DNA of 64,000 nt from an uncultured Pelagibacteraceae bacterium (GCA_902633585.1 CACPGZ010000004.1:1-64000); one strand, 5' to 3'. Positions 24,448 through 34,528 are shown, numbered from the stretch's first letter. A program made the numbers and translations. The notes: generated from the sequence alone by a model not told the origin.

Positions 24448-25266
24448 TTAATTTAAACTTTTTAAAAAAGAATTAAGAGCTTTAACAAGGTTTTCATCGT
24501 ACTCCATCATATGATTGTCATGTTTAGTGAAATAAGAATATTTTGGTTCATTTGCTTTTTCAAACATTTTTTTTCCCATAAAGAATGGAACTATTTGATC
24601 AGCCTCACCATGCATTATAAGAATTGGAATTTTTATATTTTGAATTTTGCTTTTATTGTCAAATTTATCTTTCAATAATAAATTCACGGGTATGTATGGA
24701 TAAAAGGTTTTTGCTGCATCAATCATAGAAGTAAAAGGAGTTTCCAATACAACGCCAGCAAAATTTTTATCTTGTGACAAATGAGTTGCAACCCCAGTAC
24801 CTAGCGACTCCCCATAAATAATAATGTTTGTCTCTTTTACACCTTTCCCAGTTAGCCAATTGATTGCACTTCTTCCATCTTCATAAAGACCTTTTTCAGA
24901 TGGTTTACCTTTATTGCCACTGAAACCTCTCCAAGCAATTATTAAAAAGTTAACATCCATTTTTTCGAAATGGTTCAATTTATGAATTCTATTTCCAAGA
25001 GAGCCAGCGTTTCCATGAAAAAATAAAACTGTTCTATATTTTTTTAAGTCTTTTTCATGTAGCCATCCCAATAATTCAATATTATCCTCCGTATTAATTT
25101 TAACTTTTTCAATAGGAACTGATATTTGATCACCAGAATAGTTATTTTCATTCGGGTGATATAATAAATTTCTCTGATAAAAATATAAAAAAACTAAGAT
25201 TAAAAAGTAAACAAAAATAATTATTTGAAAAAATAACAACAAACTATCCCTAAACTTTTTTAACAT
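24448..25266 (-). CDS. alpha/beta hydrolase (BEM46/YqkD-like)
   Basis: N-terminal TM, LFFHGNAGSLGNRI, IIYGESLGTGVATHL, ILIMHGEADQIVP. Confidence 0.85.
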   Translation of the reverse strand: MLKKFRDSLLLFFQIIIFVYFLILVFLYFYQRNLLYHPNENNYSGDQISVPIEKVKINTEDNIELLGWLHEKDLKKYRTVLFFHGNAGSLGNRIHKLNHFEKMDVNFLIIAWRGFSGNKGKPSEKGLYEDGRSAINWLTGKGVKETNIIIYGESLGTGVATHLSQDKNFAGVVLETPFTSMIDAAKTFYPYIPVNLLLKDKFDNKSKIQNIKIPILIMHGEADQIVPFFMGKKMFEKANEPKYSYFTKHDNHMMEYDENLVKALNSFLKSLN

Positions 25267-26155
25267 TTTTTTTTTTCGCTAAGTATATGCCAAAAAACAC
25301 TAGGATTGTTCCAATGAAGTGATAATTTTCAAATTGTTCATTAAATAAAAAATACCCATAAATTGCTCCATAAACTGTAAAAACATAAAGAGTAAATCCT
25401 GTTAAAGACGCACCTAATTTTTTTTGAGCAACTGTATAAAGTGTAAAAGCTATTATTCCTGGTGAAATAGCAGCAAAAGTCACCCAGAAGTAAAATTCAG
25501 GTATAAAAAAGGTTTGTTTATAAAATATTTCTTCACCAATGTAGAATGGTAATAAACTTAAAGCTCCAAAAAATGATATCAAAGTAAATCTTTCAAAAAT
25601 TTTTAATTCTGAATTCCAGTAAAATAAATAAATAGAATATAATGCCCATCCAATTGCAGCAGCCAACATCCATAAATCACCAATTGTAAATTGTAAATTA
25701 ATTAGTAAATTTAGATCTCCTTTTATTATGATTATAAAAACACCTATCAAACAAGCAATTAATCCAACTATTTTTGTGGAATTTATTTTTTCATGAAAAA
25801 AAAAGTATGAAATCAAAATTATAAACACGGGCGAGGATGTATAAATAATCCCCATATTTGTTACTGTTGTAGTTTCACCAGCTAAAAATGGAAACGCTCC
25901 ACACACTCCACATCCCATTGAGCCTAAAAAAAATAATTTTTTGGACTCCTTTTTAATAATTTTAAAATTTTTCTTTAACGTTATAAAGGTAAAGGGGAAT
26001 AATATTAAAAAAACTAGTGTCCATCTCCAAAAAGCTAATGATATTGGGGGCACAAACTCAACGCCACCTCTTGCTACAACAAGATTACTCGCCATAAAAA
26101 TTGGCTGAATAAATAATAAGGAGAAAGAAAAAAAATTTTTTTTCGAATTATTCAA
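25250..26155 (-). CDS. EamA/DMT-family transporter
   Basis: Ten-TM hydrophobic pattern, VVARGGVEFVPPISLAFWRW. Confidence 0.85.
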   Translation of the reverse strand: MNNSKKNFFSFSLLFIQPIFMASNLVVARGGVEFVPPISLAFWRWTLVFLILFPFTFITLKKNFKIIKKESKKLFFLGSMGCGVCGAFPFLAGETTTVTNMGIIYTSSPVFIILISYFFFHEKINSTKIVGLIACLIGVFIIIIKGDLNLLINLQFTIGDLWMLAAAIGWALYSIYLFYWNSELKIFERFTLISFFGALSLLPFYIGEEIFYKQTFFIPEFYFWVTFAAISPGIIAFTLYTVAQKKLGASLTGFTLYVFTVYGAIYGYFLFNEQFENYHFIGTILVFFGIYLAKKKNVKKV

Positions 26156-26166
26156 TTTACGATAAA

Positions 26167-26343
26167 TTAGCTTTTATCAAAAAAGGCTTCGTAAATCATC
26201 ATTATGATAGCAGCAGCCATTAAAATATAAACTGGCAATACATCGAGAAAACCTATCATCATTGATTTAGTAAGCGTTGTTGCTAAACCAATCAAAAAGA
26301 AAACAGCAAACGACAAACCTATAATTGTTGTTATTTTATTCAT
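26167..26343 (-). CDS. small membrane protein, 58 aa (not in the supplied ORF track)
   Basis: Manual translation: MNKITTIIGLSFAVFFLIGLATTLTKSMMIGFLDVLPVYILMAAAIIMMIYEAFFDKS*; two hydrophobic segments; fits the gap upstream of the DMT gene. Confidence 0.6.
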   Translation of the reverse strand: MNKITTIIGLSFAVFFLIGLATTLTKSMMIGFLDVLPVYILMAAAIIMMIYEAFFDKS

Positions 26344-26347
26344 AAAA

Positions 26348-27676
26348 TTATTCCTGACATTCTTTCTCTAACCATTTGGCAACACCTAAAAATCTATGAT
26401 CGTCATACTTATTGCCAATTAATTGAACGCCTAATGGTAAATTATTTTCTCCCTCAAGTAAAGGTAGTGAAATACATGGTGTTCCAAGATAAGACCAAAC
26501 TTTATTAAATTCGGCTGTACCAGTACTTTTCAAGCCTTTTGGGGCTACACCCGGGCTAGATGGAGATAATACTCCATGGTAATCTTCAAATACCTCCTCA
26601 TAAGACTCGTAGCTTCTTTTCATGAAATCAATCGCTTCAGCATATTCTTTTGCAGTATATTTGTTTCCATTTGAGATAGCATCCTGCATGTATTTAGAAA
26701 GTTTTTTTTTAAATTTTTTATAATAAACTGAAAAATTATTAGCTAAATCTGTTTCGTGTATAATCTGATGATATTTATGTATATCTTTAAAATACGATGG
26801 GGTATCAAAGATCTCAATATTTTTTTTGAAAGATTTGATAAAATATTCAAAAGACTCGCGTGATTTTTTATCAATTATTTTCCAATAATCTGTTTTATAA
26901 AAAATAAACTTTGGCTCAAATATTGGACCTTTTTTTGTTTCTGTCAGAATATTTTCTGTTGAATAATGAATTGTAGCTGGATCATACTTATCTTTCTTAA
27001 TTAAGACTTTTGCTAACATGGCTACATCTTCTACTTTACGACCAAACATGCCAACTTGGTCTAAATTATATGATGTTCTCAAAACTCCATTCCTTGAAAT
27101 AAGTCCATAAGTTGGTTTATACCCAACAACTCCACAATAAGATGCTGGTCTAATTATTGATCCACCTGTTTGAGAGCCAATAGAAGCTGGTGCCATAAAG
27201 GAGGCAACAGAAGCAGCTGATCCACTAGACGAACCACCTGGTGTTCTAATTTTATCATGTGGATTTGTAGTTGGTGGTGGGCTCAAATAAGCAAGTTCTG
27301 AAGTTGCTGTTTTGCCCATAACAATTGCTCCTGATGAATGAAGCAAATCAATTATTTCAGCATTTTGCGAATAAGATTTACCTTTTCTAATAACAGTTCC
27401 ACATTCAGTTGGCATATCAACAGTTCCGATTATATCTTTGACTGCTATTGGCACTCCATGAAGAGAACCTGTAGGTTTACCGGCTCTTCTATGTTCATCG
27501 GCTTCAGTTGCTTTTTCTAATAAAACCTTCCCATCAAAATGTGCCCAGGCTTTTATATCTTTATCAAACTTTTTTATTCTCTCTATATATGTTTTACAAA
27601 CCTCAACTGATGTAAGTTGACCACTCTTTATTTTTTCACTTAATTCTTCTAAACTTAAAGAGAATATATCTGTCAT
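26348..27676 (-). CDS. amidase (amidase signature family)
   Basis: GVPIAVKDIIGTVDMPTECGT, TPGGSSSGSAASVASFMAPASIGSQTGGSIIRPASYCGVVGYKPTYG. Confidence 0.92.
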   Translation of the reverse strand: MTDIFSLSLEELSEKIKSGQLTSVEVCKTYIERIKKFDKDIKAWAHFDGKVLLEKATEADEHRRAGKPTGSLHGVPIAVKDIIGTVDMPTECGTVIRKGKSYSQNAEIIDLLHSSGAIVMGKTATSELAYLSPPPTTNPHDKIRTPGGSSSGSAASVASFMAPASIGSQTGGSIIRPASYCGVVGYKPTYGLISRNGVLRTSYNLDQVGMFGRKVEDVAMLAKVLIKKDKYDPATIHYSTENILTETKKGPIFEPKFIFYKTDYWKIIDKKSRESFEYFIKSFKKNIEIFDTPSYFKDIHKYHQIIHETDLANNFSVYYKKFKKKLSKYMQDAISNGNKYTAKEYAEAIDFMKRSYESYEEVFEDYHGVLSPSSPGVAPKGLKSTGTAEFNKVWSYLGTPCISLPLLEGENNLPLGVQLIGNKYDDHRFLGVAKWLEKECQE

Positions 27677-27682
27677 TCAAAA

Positions 27683-29044
27683 TTAATTTGCAAATAAAGT
27701 CTCTGGCAACCAAAGTGCTATTCCTGGAAACAAATACATTAAAACCATTGCTAAAATTACAATTCCCAAAAACGGCATTATACCACTAAATATTTGCATC
27801 AATTCAACATTTTTTGATTGCACACCTTTTAAATAATAGGCAGACATTGCCATTGGCGGGGTTAAAAATGAAGTTTGTAAGTTTAATGCAATCAACATTG
27901 CAAAGAAATATGGATTGACTCCAAAAAATTCAACTAACGGTAAAAAAATTGGAACAAAAATAATTAAAATTTCTGTCCATTCTAGCGGCCACCCTAATAA
28001 AAAAATAATTATTTGGGTTATTACTAAGAATTGCCAAGGCTGAAGATTTAAAGATTTAAAGAAATGTTCAAATACTTCATGACCACCTAAATAAGAAAAA
28101 ACAGAAGCGAAAGTCCAAGAACCGATAAACAACCACATAATCATAGCTGTTGTTTTTGCTGTTAGAAATACTGACTCTTTAAAATTTTTCCATTTTAAGG
28201 TTTTATAGAAATAGGAAAGCACTAAAGCACCAAAAGCACCCACTGCGGCAGCTTCTGCTGGAGTAGCAATACCCGCAAGTATAGTCCCCAAAACTAAAAT
28301 TATAAGTGAGAATAATGGTAAAAATGAAACTAAAACTTCTCTCATAATTACAGATGGTGGTGGTATCTCTTCTGCAGCTGGCTTTGGTGCTATTGATGGA
28401 TTTAACCAAGCCCTGAAAACTGCATAACCTATATATAATCCAGCTAACATCAGTCCTGGAAATATTGCAGCAGCAAATAATCTTAAAGGAGATAATTGTG
28501 CAATAACAGAGTAAACAATTAACATTATGCTTGGTGGAATTAAAATTCCTAAACACCCACCAGAACAAATTATTCCAGATGCAAATTTTTTATCATACCC
28601 AGCTTTGACCATTGCTGGCCAAGCTAAAAGTCCCATTAAAGTAACAACAGCTCCGATAATTCCTGTTGCAGTTGAAAATAAAGTACAAGTTATTAATGCT
28701 GCAACTGCCATTGAAGCAGGAAGTTTATGAGATGCTAATCGTATTGCAAAAAAAAGTTTTGCGACTATTCCCGCTCTTTCAACTAAATAACCCATGAATA
28801 GAAAAAGCGGTACTGCGGTCAAGACATTGTTGTCCATTACCGTATAAGTATTTTGCACAAAAAGTTGGAATATCCTATTATCAAAAAGATGTTCCATTTT
28901 TGTTGGATCGAAGTAAGCATAATATCCAAAACCCAAACCCATTGCCATTAATGTGAATGCAATAGGGAAACCTAATAAGACGGCAAATAAAAATATCCCC
29001 ATCATCATAATTGCTACTTCTGGATTTGTAAGACTAAATAACAT
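27683..29044 (-). CDS. dctM: TRAP transporter large permease
   Basis: MMGIFLFAVLLGFPIAFTLMAMGLGFGYYAYFD, AVPLFLFMGYLVERAG, SGGCLGILIPPSIMLIVYSV. Confidence 0.93.
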   Translation of the reverse strand: MLFSLTNPEVAIMMMGIFLFAVLLGFPIAFTLMAMGLGFGYYAYFDPTKMEHLFDNRIFQLFVQNTYTVMDNNVLTAVPLFLFMGYLVERAGIVAKLFFAIRLASHKLPASMAVAALITCTLFSTATGIIGAVVTLMGLLAWPAMVKAGYDKKFASGIICSGGCLGILIPPSIMLIVYSVIAQLSPLRLFAAAIFPGLMLAGLYIGYAVFRAWLNPSIAPKPAAEEIPPPSVIMREVLVSFLPLFSLIILVLGTILAGIATPAEAAAVGAFGALVLSYFYKTLKWKNFKESVFLTAKTTAMIMWLFIGSWTFASVFSYLGGHEVFEHFFKSLNLQPWQFLVITQIIIFLLGWPLEWTEILIIFVPIFLPLVEFFGVNPYFFAMLIALNLQTSFLTPPMAMSAYYLKGVQSKNVELMQIFSGIMPFLGIVILAMVLMYLFPGIALWLPETLFAN

Positions 29045-29624
29045 CGTCTACATTTCCTTTCTGAGCAGTTCTCATTAATATTTTTTCAGTTTCCTCTGCG
29101 TCTGCTGAAACTCTCTCTGGCCAACCACCTTCTTTAATACAAATTAAACATCTAAATACTTCACTAATACCTTGTAAGGTTAAAAGAGTGCCTGACAAAG
29201 GTATTAAAGACTTTGCCATATAAATTTGTATTTGTGCTGGACTGTTCCAGCTGGTCTCTCCAATTTTCCAAGCCAAAGCAGCATACTCATAACCGTAAAA
29301 AGCTAGAGCGATAACTCCTGGAAAAAAGAAAATAAAATATAAAACTAAATCGATATAAGCCTGTGTTTTTTGAGAGAACAATCTATAAATAACGTCTCCT
29401 CTAACATGCGCTTCAGTTGATAATGTATAAGCACCAGCCATCATAAAAATTGCTCCATACATTTGAAGACTAAAATCAAAATTCCATAAAGTGGGAGCAT
29501 TTAGTGCATATGCCATAAATACCTCATAGCATGTTCCACCCATTAAGATAACAATGCACCAAGAAAAAGCCTTACCCATCGAGACACTTAATCGATCAGC
29601 AAACTTTATATATGATCTCATCAT
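29034..29624 (-). CDS. dctQ: TRAP transporter small permease
   Basis: Four-TM small protein with ALNAPTLWNFDFSLQMYGAIFMMAGAYTLSTEAHVRGDV; between dctP and dctM. Confidence 0.92.
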   Translation of the reverse strand: MMRSYIKFADRLSVSMGKAFSWCIVILMGGTCYEVFMAYALNAPTLWNFDFSLQMYGAIFMMAGAYTLSTEAHVRGDVIYRLFSQKTQAYIDLVLYFIFFFPGVIALAFYGYEYAALAWKIGETSWNSPAQIQIYMAKSLIPLSGTLLTLQGISEVFRCLICIKEGGWPERVSADAEETEKILMRTAQKGNVDDVI

Positions 29625-29664
29625 AGATATAAACTTTTATTGAATTGTATCTTAATAATCAAAT

Positions 29665-29690
29665 AAAAAAGGGGGCCGAGGCCCCCTTAA
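29665..29690 (-). terminator. GC-rich hairpin with T-tract on the minus strand, between dctP and dctQ
   Basis: Minus strand AAGGGGGC-CTCG-GCCCCCTTTTTTATTT; perfect stem followed by T6. Confidence 0.85.
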
Positions 29691-29709
29691 TAAAATTTAT
29701 AAAAGTTAA

Positions 29710-30867
29710 TTATATCTTAACTTTTCCAATTGGACCAAACTCATTTTCATACGCAAGTTTGTAATTTGGCTGGTTCATCAGCAAGTATTTCATTACTCTC
29801 TTAGCATATGATTTCTGAGAATCGACAACTTTCTTAAAGAAAGGATCTTTCTTATTGAAATCACCGATCACCTTATCCCAACCTTTTAATTGTTGAGCTA
29901 AGATTTCATCAGAAGTTTGGTAAACATTAACTTTGTGCTCATTCATCAATTTAGCTAAGTCAGCTGAATATCTTACTAAAGCTTTAAAGTAGTTATCACT
30001 GTTTGCAGCGTAAGCAGCATTTTTCAATATTGCTTGGTGTGCTGGTGATAAACTATTATATGTTTTTTTATTTACCGGTATCTCAAACATCTCTTGAGAT
30101 TGGTGGAAGCTTCCTAAGTGATAGTGTTTAGAAACATCTTGCATACCAAATTGAGAGTCTGAAGTTGGGTTGTTAAACTCAGCTGCTTCAATCAAACCAG
30201 TTTTCATAGCTGGTTGGATTTCACCACCTGGTAATTGTCTAACTACCATTCCCATTGCAGTTAAAACGTTAGTCGCTAAACCAACCGTTCTATACTTCAT
30301 ACCTTTAACGTCAGATACTTTAGTTACGTTCTTTTTGAACCAACCAAATGGCTGCGCTGGCATAGGCATATGGAAAAAACCAATATAATCGAAACCTACT
30401 TTTGCAAGTGTTTCATCATATAGTTTTCTTCCTCCACCATACTCCATCCATCCCATAACTTCTTGAGATGACATACCGTATGAAGGACCAGTTCCAAATA
30501 AAGATGCAGCTGGATTTTTACCATACCAATATGCTGTCACCCAGTGACCCATATCAACTACACCAGAACTTACTGCTTGTCCGATTTCTGAAGTCTTTAC
30601 AACTGCTCCAACTGGTTGAAGATCTATCTTGAGTGTACCTCCAGACATTTCATCTACCATTTTGCAGTAGTCTCCGGCCATTTCAAAAAAGATGTTTGCT
30701 CCACTTGGCCATGCAGCTTGCATCTTTAAAGTTTTGTGACCGCCAGCAGTTGCTATGTTTGGCATTGCAACAGCTGCTGCAGCTACAGCACTTGCTTTAG
30801 CAGCAGTTTTAAAGAACTTTCGTCTTGAAGATGTTTTTATCTTCAATGATTTGTTTTCTTTAGTCAT
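29710..30867 (-). CDS. dctP: TRAP transporter substrate-binding protein (Tat-like signal)
   Basis: SSRRKFFKTAAKASAVAAAAVAMPNIATA signal, MADYCKMVDEMSGGTLKID-type region, KYRTVGLATNVLTAMG, AAEFNNPTSD. Confidence 0.92.
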   Translation of the reverse strand: MTKENKSLKIKTSSRRKFFKTAAKASAVAAAAVAMPNIATAGGHKTLKMQAAWPSGANIFFEMAGDYCKMVDEMSGGTLKIDLQPVGAVVKTSEIGQAVSSGVVDMGHWVTAYWYGKNPAASLFGTGPSYGMSSQEVMGWMEYGGGRKLYDETLAKVGFDYIGFFHMPMPAQPFGWFKKNVTKVSDVKGMKYRTVGLATNVLTAMGMVVRQLPGGEIQPAMKTGLIEAAEFNNPTSDSQFGMQDVSKHYHLGSFHQSQEMFEIPVNKKTYNSLSPAHQAILKNAAYAANSDNYFKALVRYSADLAKLMNEHKVNVYQTSDEILAQQLKGWDKVIGDFNKKDPFFKKVVDSQKSYAKRVMKYLLMNQPNYKLAYENEFGPIGKVKI

Positions 30868-30868
30868 T

Positions 30869-30901
30869 ATTACTCCTCTTTAGTTAATTAACTGGAGTAA
30901 T
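30869..30901 (-). promoter_or_regulatory. inverted repeat sequestering the Shine-Dalgarno of dctP
   Basis: Minus strand ATTACTCC-AGTTAATTAACT-AAAGA-GGAGTAAT-A-ATG; 8-bp perfect stem containing GGAG, with an inner 12-bp palindrome. Confidence 0.6.
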
Positions 30902-30983
30902 TAAACATAGAATCAAATTAGAGTCTTTCTAAAAAAACGTGTTTATGCCGCAGAAATTTAATTAAATTCAATCTGAAGTAGTA

Positions 30984-31937
30984 TTAATTAACTTTATTTA
31001 CACAATTTCCGGTATTGAAAAACTCATCAATATTATCAATCGCTAAATTGGCCATTGCAATTCTAGTGTCTTTAGTTGCACTTCCTAAATGAGGTAAAAT
31101 GAATGCTGATTTAATTTTAAGATAACCGGGATTTAAATTTGGTTCATTCTTGTAAACATCTAAACCCGCTGCATAAATTTTTCTTCTATTAAGCGCATCG
31201 ATTAAAGCTTCATCATCAACTATATCACCTCTTGCAACATTTGTTATTACTGCTCCTTTTGGAAAATATTCGACTGTTTCTCTATTTATCATGTTTTCAG
31301 TTTCTTTAGTTGCAGGACAACAAATAGATAAGACATCTGATACTGAAAAAAGACTTTTAATGTTATCATGATAAGTTGCTCCATTTTCTTTATCTTCAGA
31401 TAACTTTGATCTATTGTGATAATGTATTACCATACCTAAAGACTTTGCTATTCTTGCAATTTTTTGTCCAATCCTTCCCATCCCTAAAACACCCAACCTA
31501 GTTCCAGTTAGTTGCTTACCAATTAAATAATCTGCTGACCATTTCCAACCACCGTCTTTTGCAGACTGAATACCTTCTGAAGCTCTTCGGCATGCACCTA
31601 AAATTAATAGTATGCCAATTTCTGCCGTAGCATCAGACAATACATCTGGAGTATTGGTAACTGCGATACTTTTTTCTTTAGCAGCATTTAAGTCGATATT
31701 TCCAAAACCTACTGCAAAGTTTGAAATAATCTTAATTGTATCAGGCAACTTGCTAATAGTTTCTTTATCCATTTTATCAGTAAGTGATGTTAAAATTCCA
31801 TCACAACCTTGGCTCATATCTATTACTTTGGATTGAGAATATAGCTCATCATTGTTATTAAATATTGGATTAAATGTTTTAGACGCTTTATCTTCACTAT
31901 CTTTGATCAATTTTCTTGTAATCAAAATTTTTTTCAT
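30984..31937 (-). CDS. D-2-hydroxyacid dehydrogenase (glyoxylate/hydroxypyruvate reductase-like)
   Basis: GTRLGVLGMGRIGQKIARIAKSLG, VITNVARGDIVDDEALIDAL, LDVYKNEP, LPHLGSAT. Confidence 0.9.
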   Translation of the reverse strand: MKKILITRKLIKDSEDKASKTFNPIFNNNDELYSQSKVIDMSQGCDGILTSLTDKMDKETISKLPDTIKIISNFAVGFGNIDLNAAKEKSIAVTNTPDVLSDATAEIGILLILGACRRASEGIQSAKDGGWKWSADYLIGKQLTGTRLGVLGMGRIGQKIARIAKSLGMVIHYHNRSKLSEDKENGATYHDNIKSLFSVSDVLSICCPATKETENMINRETVEYFPKGAVITNVARGDIVDDEALIDALNRRKIYAAGLDVYKNEPNLNPGYLKIKSAFILPHLGSATKDTRIAMANLAIDNIDEFFNTGNCVNKVN

Positions 31938-31948
31938 AAACTTTTTTA

Positions 31949-33322
31949 TTAATTAAGATCGAATATCTTACCAGGATTCATAATATTGTTTTGATCAATA
32001 CTTCTTTTAATTAATTTCATCAAAGGAATATTGTCTCCATGCTCCTTTAGAAGATATTCTTTTTTGTGAAGACCCACGCCATGTTCTCCAGTTATTGTTC
32101 CGTTTAATTCTAGTGTCTTTTTAATCAACAAATCATTAAATTCCCTTATTTTTTTATAAGTTTCTTTTTTTTCAGGATCAAATGGTAACAACACATGAAA
32201 ATTCCCATCTCCAAGATGACCCACCATAGGAGCCCTAAGTCCAAATTTTTTTGCTTGCTCCTCAGCATAATTTACGCACTCTGTTATATTTGAAATAGGT
32301 AGACACACATCTGTTGAGTAAACTCTTCCATTATTTATCAAAGCTTTTACAGAATAATATACATCCCATCTTGCCCTCCAAAGTTTATTTCTTTCCTCTA
32401 AATCTTTGGCCCATTTAAAAGAGCTACCATCATTATCTTTAGAGATTTCCTCGACGATTTTGATATTTTCATTATTAGATAATTCTGTACCGTGAAATTC
32501 AAAAAAAAGTGTAGGTGTTTCTTCAACATTGGTTAATTTTGAGTAATTTATGCTTATACCCATTTGATCTTTGTTGAGCATTTCAATTCTTGCAATTGGT
32601 ACACCATATTGAATTACTTGTTGTGCAGTTTTAACTGCTTTCTCCAAAGATGAGAAATGACAAACAGCAGACATTATACTTTCTGGTATAGGTGAGAGCC
32701 TTAATTGAACCTCGGTTATTATCCCTAGTGTTCCCTCAGAGCCTATAAATAAATTCGTTAGATTATAACCAGCTGAAGTTTTTTTTGTTCTTCCACCTGT
32801 ATTGATAATGTCACCAGTAGGCATAACAACTGTAAGACCTGTGATAACAGTTTTCATAGTGCCGTATTTAACTGCCATTGTTCCTGAGGCTGATGTAGAA
32901 GCCATGCCACCAATTGCTGCATTTGCGCCTGGATCGATTGGAAAAAAAACACCATCTTCTCTTAAATATTCGTTTAGTTGCTCCTTGGTTACACAAGCTT
33001 GAACTCTACAATCAAAGTCCTCAGCGTTAACACTTAAAATTTTATTCATCTTTTCTAAACAAATAGTTATTCCCTCTTCATTTCCTACAACATTACCCTC
33101 TAATGATGTTCCAGTACCAAAGGGCACTACAGGAATTTTATGATCATTACAAAGTCTTAGTATTTGAGAAACCTCTTCATTGGTCTCTGGAAATACTACA
33201 GCTTTTGATAAAATTGGATCATAGGTATCTTCACCTCTCGCATAATTTGTTCTAGTAGATACAGATGTTGAAAATCTTGAATTAAAAATCTTTTTAAGTT
33301 CAGTTTGGACTTGATCATTCAT
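31949..33322 (-). CDS. FAD-binding oxidase (GlcD / D-lactate dehydrogenase type)
   Basis: VVPFGTGTSLEGNV, GSEGTLGIITEVQLRLSP, GHLGDGNFHVLLPFD, GTITGEHGVGLHKKEYL. Confidence 0.92.
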   Translation of the reverse strand: MNDQVQTELKKIFNSRFSTSVSTRTNYARGEDTYDPILSKAVVFPETNEEVSQILRLCNDHKIPVVPFGTGTSLEGNVVGNEEGITICLEKMNKILSVNAEDFDCRVQACVTKEQLNEYLREDGVFFPIDPGANAAIGGMASTSASGTMAVKYGTMKTVITGLTVVMPTGDIINTGGRTKKTSAGYNLTNLFIGSEGTLGIITEVQLRLSPIPESIMSAVCHFSSLEKAVKTAQQVIQYGVPIARIEMLNKDQMGISINYSKLTNVEETPTLFFEFHGTELSNNENIKIVEEISKDNDGSSFKWAKDLEERNKLWRARWDVYYSVKALINNGRVYSTDVCLPISNITECVNYAEEQAKKFGLRAPMVGHLGDGNFHVLLPFDPEKKETYKKIREFNDLLIKKTLELNGTITGEHGVGLHKKEYLLKEHGDNIPLMKLIKRSIDQNNIMNPGKIFDLN

Positions 33323-33361
33323 ATGAGAGAATATTAATAAAGATTAAGAGAAAAATACAGC

Positions 33362-34528
33362 TTATTTAGTTAGCATTTTCTTTATGTTTTCTAAAGCTTG
33401 TGAAATATTATCTCTTGAAGCTGCAAAGCTAAATCTTACGTAGTTTTGGCAGGTTTCACCAAAAGCTGATCCTGGCACTATTGCTACTCCTGCTTCATGC
33501 ATGGCCTTTCTAGCAAACTCTGCTCCATTCATCCCTGTTCCAATTACTTTAGGAAATGCATAGAAAGCCCCACCGGGTAAACTACATTCCACTCCTGGTA
33601 AATCATTTAAACCTTTATAAATTATATCTCTTCTTTGGGTAAATTTTTCCATCATGGCATCAATCGAATCGTCGGGACCATCCAACGCAGCAATACCTGC
33701 GAATTGAGCTGCAGCATTAACGCATGAAACACTGTTAATTAACAATTTGTTAACATGCTCAACTAAATGTTGTGGCCAAAAACTCCAACCAAGTCTCCAT
33801 CCAGTCATTGAATAAGCTTTGCTCCACCCCTCTAACACTATTAATCTTTCTCTTAATTCTGGATAATTAAAAAATGTTGGCATTTCTTTTCCATCAAAAA
33901 TTTGTCTACTATAAATTTCATCACTAAGTATTGTTACATGAGGGTGTTTCTTAAGACCATCAGCTAGAACATCAATATCCTTTCTATCTACAAAGCTTCC
34001 AGTTGGATTGTTGGGATTAATTAAAATCAACAATCGAGTTTTATCTGATATTAAAGATAATATTTTGTCTGGATCAAATTTTAGATCTTTATTTTCTGTC
34101 AAATCATATGGAACTGAAGTTGAACCTGTGTAATTTATCATAGACTCGTAAATCGGGAATGCGGGTGTTGGATGTATAATTTCTGCTCCCGGCTCACCAA
34201 AACATTGGATAGCATAACTCATTGTAGGCTTTCCACCTGGCATTATTATTATTCTTTCAAAATCAATATCTACGTTATAACGTTTTTTTATCCATCTAGT
34301 TACTGATTGACGACACTCAGGAATACCGTTTGACATGACATATCCATGATGTCCGTCATCGAGTGCTTTTTTAGCAGCCTCAACAACATGTTTTGGAGTT
34401 TTAAAATCTGGTTGCCCTAACCCTAAATGGATCATAGGTTTTCCTTGAGCTTCTAGCTTTTTTGCCTCTGCAAGAACAGTAAATGCAGACTCTGTACCTA
34501 ATCTTTCTAGACTTTTGGCTAATTTCAT
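33362..34528 (-). CDS. class I/II PLP aminotransferase (aspartate aminotransferase-like)
   Basis: LGLGQPDFKTPKHV, NPNNPTGSFVDRKDI, LEGWSKAYSMTGWRLGW. Confidence 0.92.
   Translation of the reverse strand: MKLAKSLERLGTESAFTVLAEAKKLEAQGKPMIHLGLGQPDFKTPKHVVEAAKKALDDGHHGYVMSNGIPECRQSVTRWIKKRYNVDIDFERIIIMPGGKPTMSYAIQCFGEPGAEIIHPTPAFPIYESMINYTGSTSVPYDLTENKDLKFDPDKILSLISDKTRLLILINPNNPTGSFVDRKDIDVLADGLKKHPHVTILSDEIYSRQIFDGKEMPTFFNYPELRERLIVLEGWSKAYSMTGWRLGWSFWPQHLVEHVNKLLINSVSCVNAAAQFAGIAALDGPDDSIDAMMEKFTQRRDIIYKGLNDLPGVECSLPGGAFYAFPKVIGTGMNGAEFARKAMHEAGVAIVPGSAFGETCQNYVRFSFAASRDNISQALENIKKMLTK

Noticed and set aside
28203-28568. 121-aa minus-strand ORF inside dctM in another frame
   Set aside because: Alternate frame of the confident dctM gene; Cys/aromatic-rich nonsense composition.
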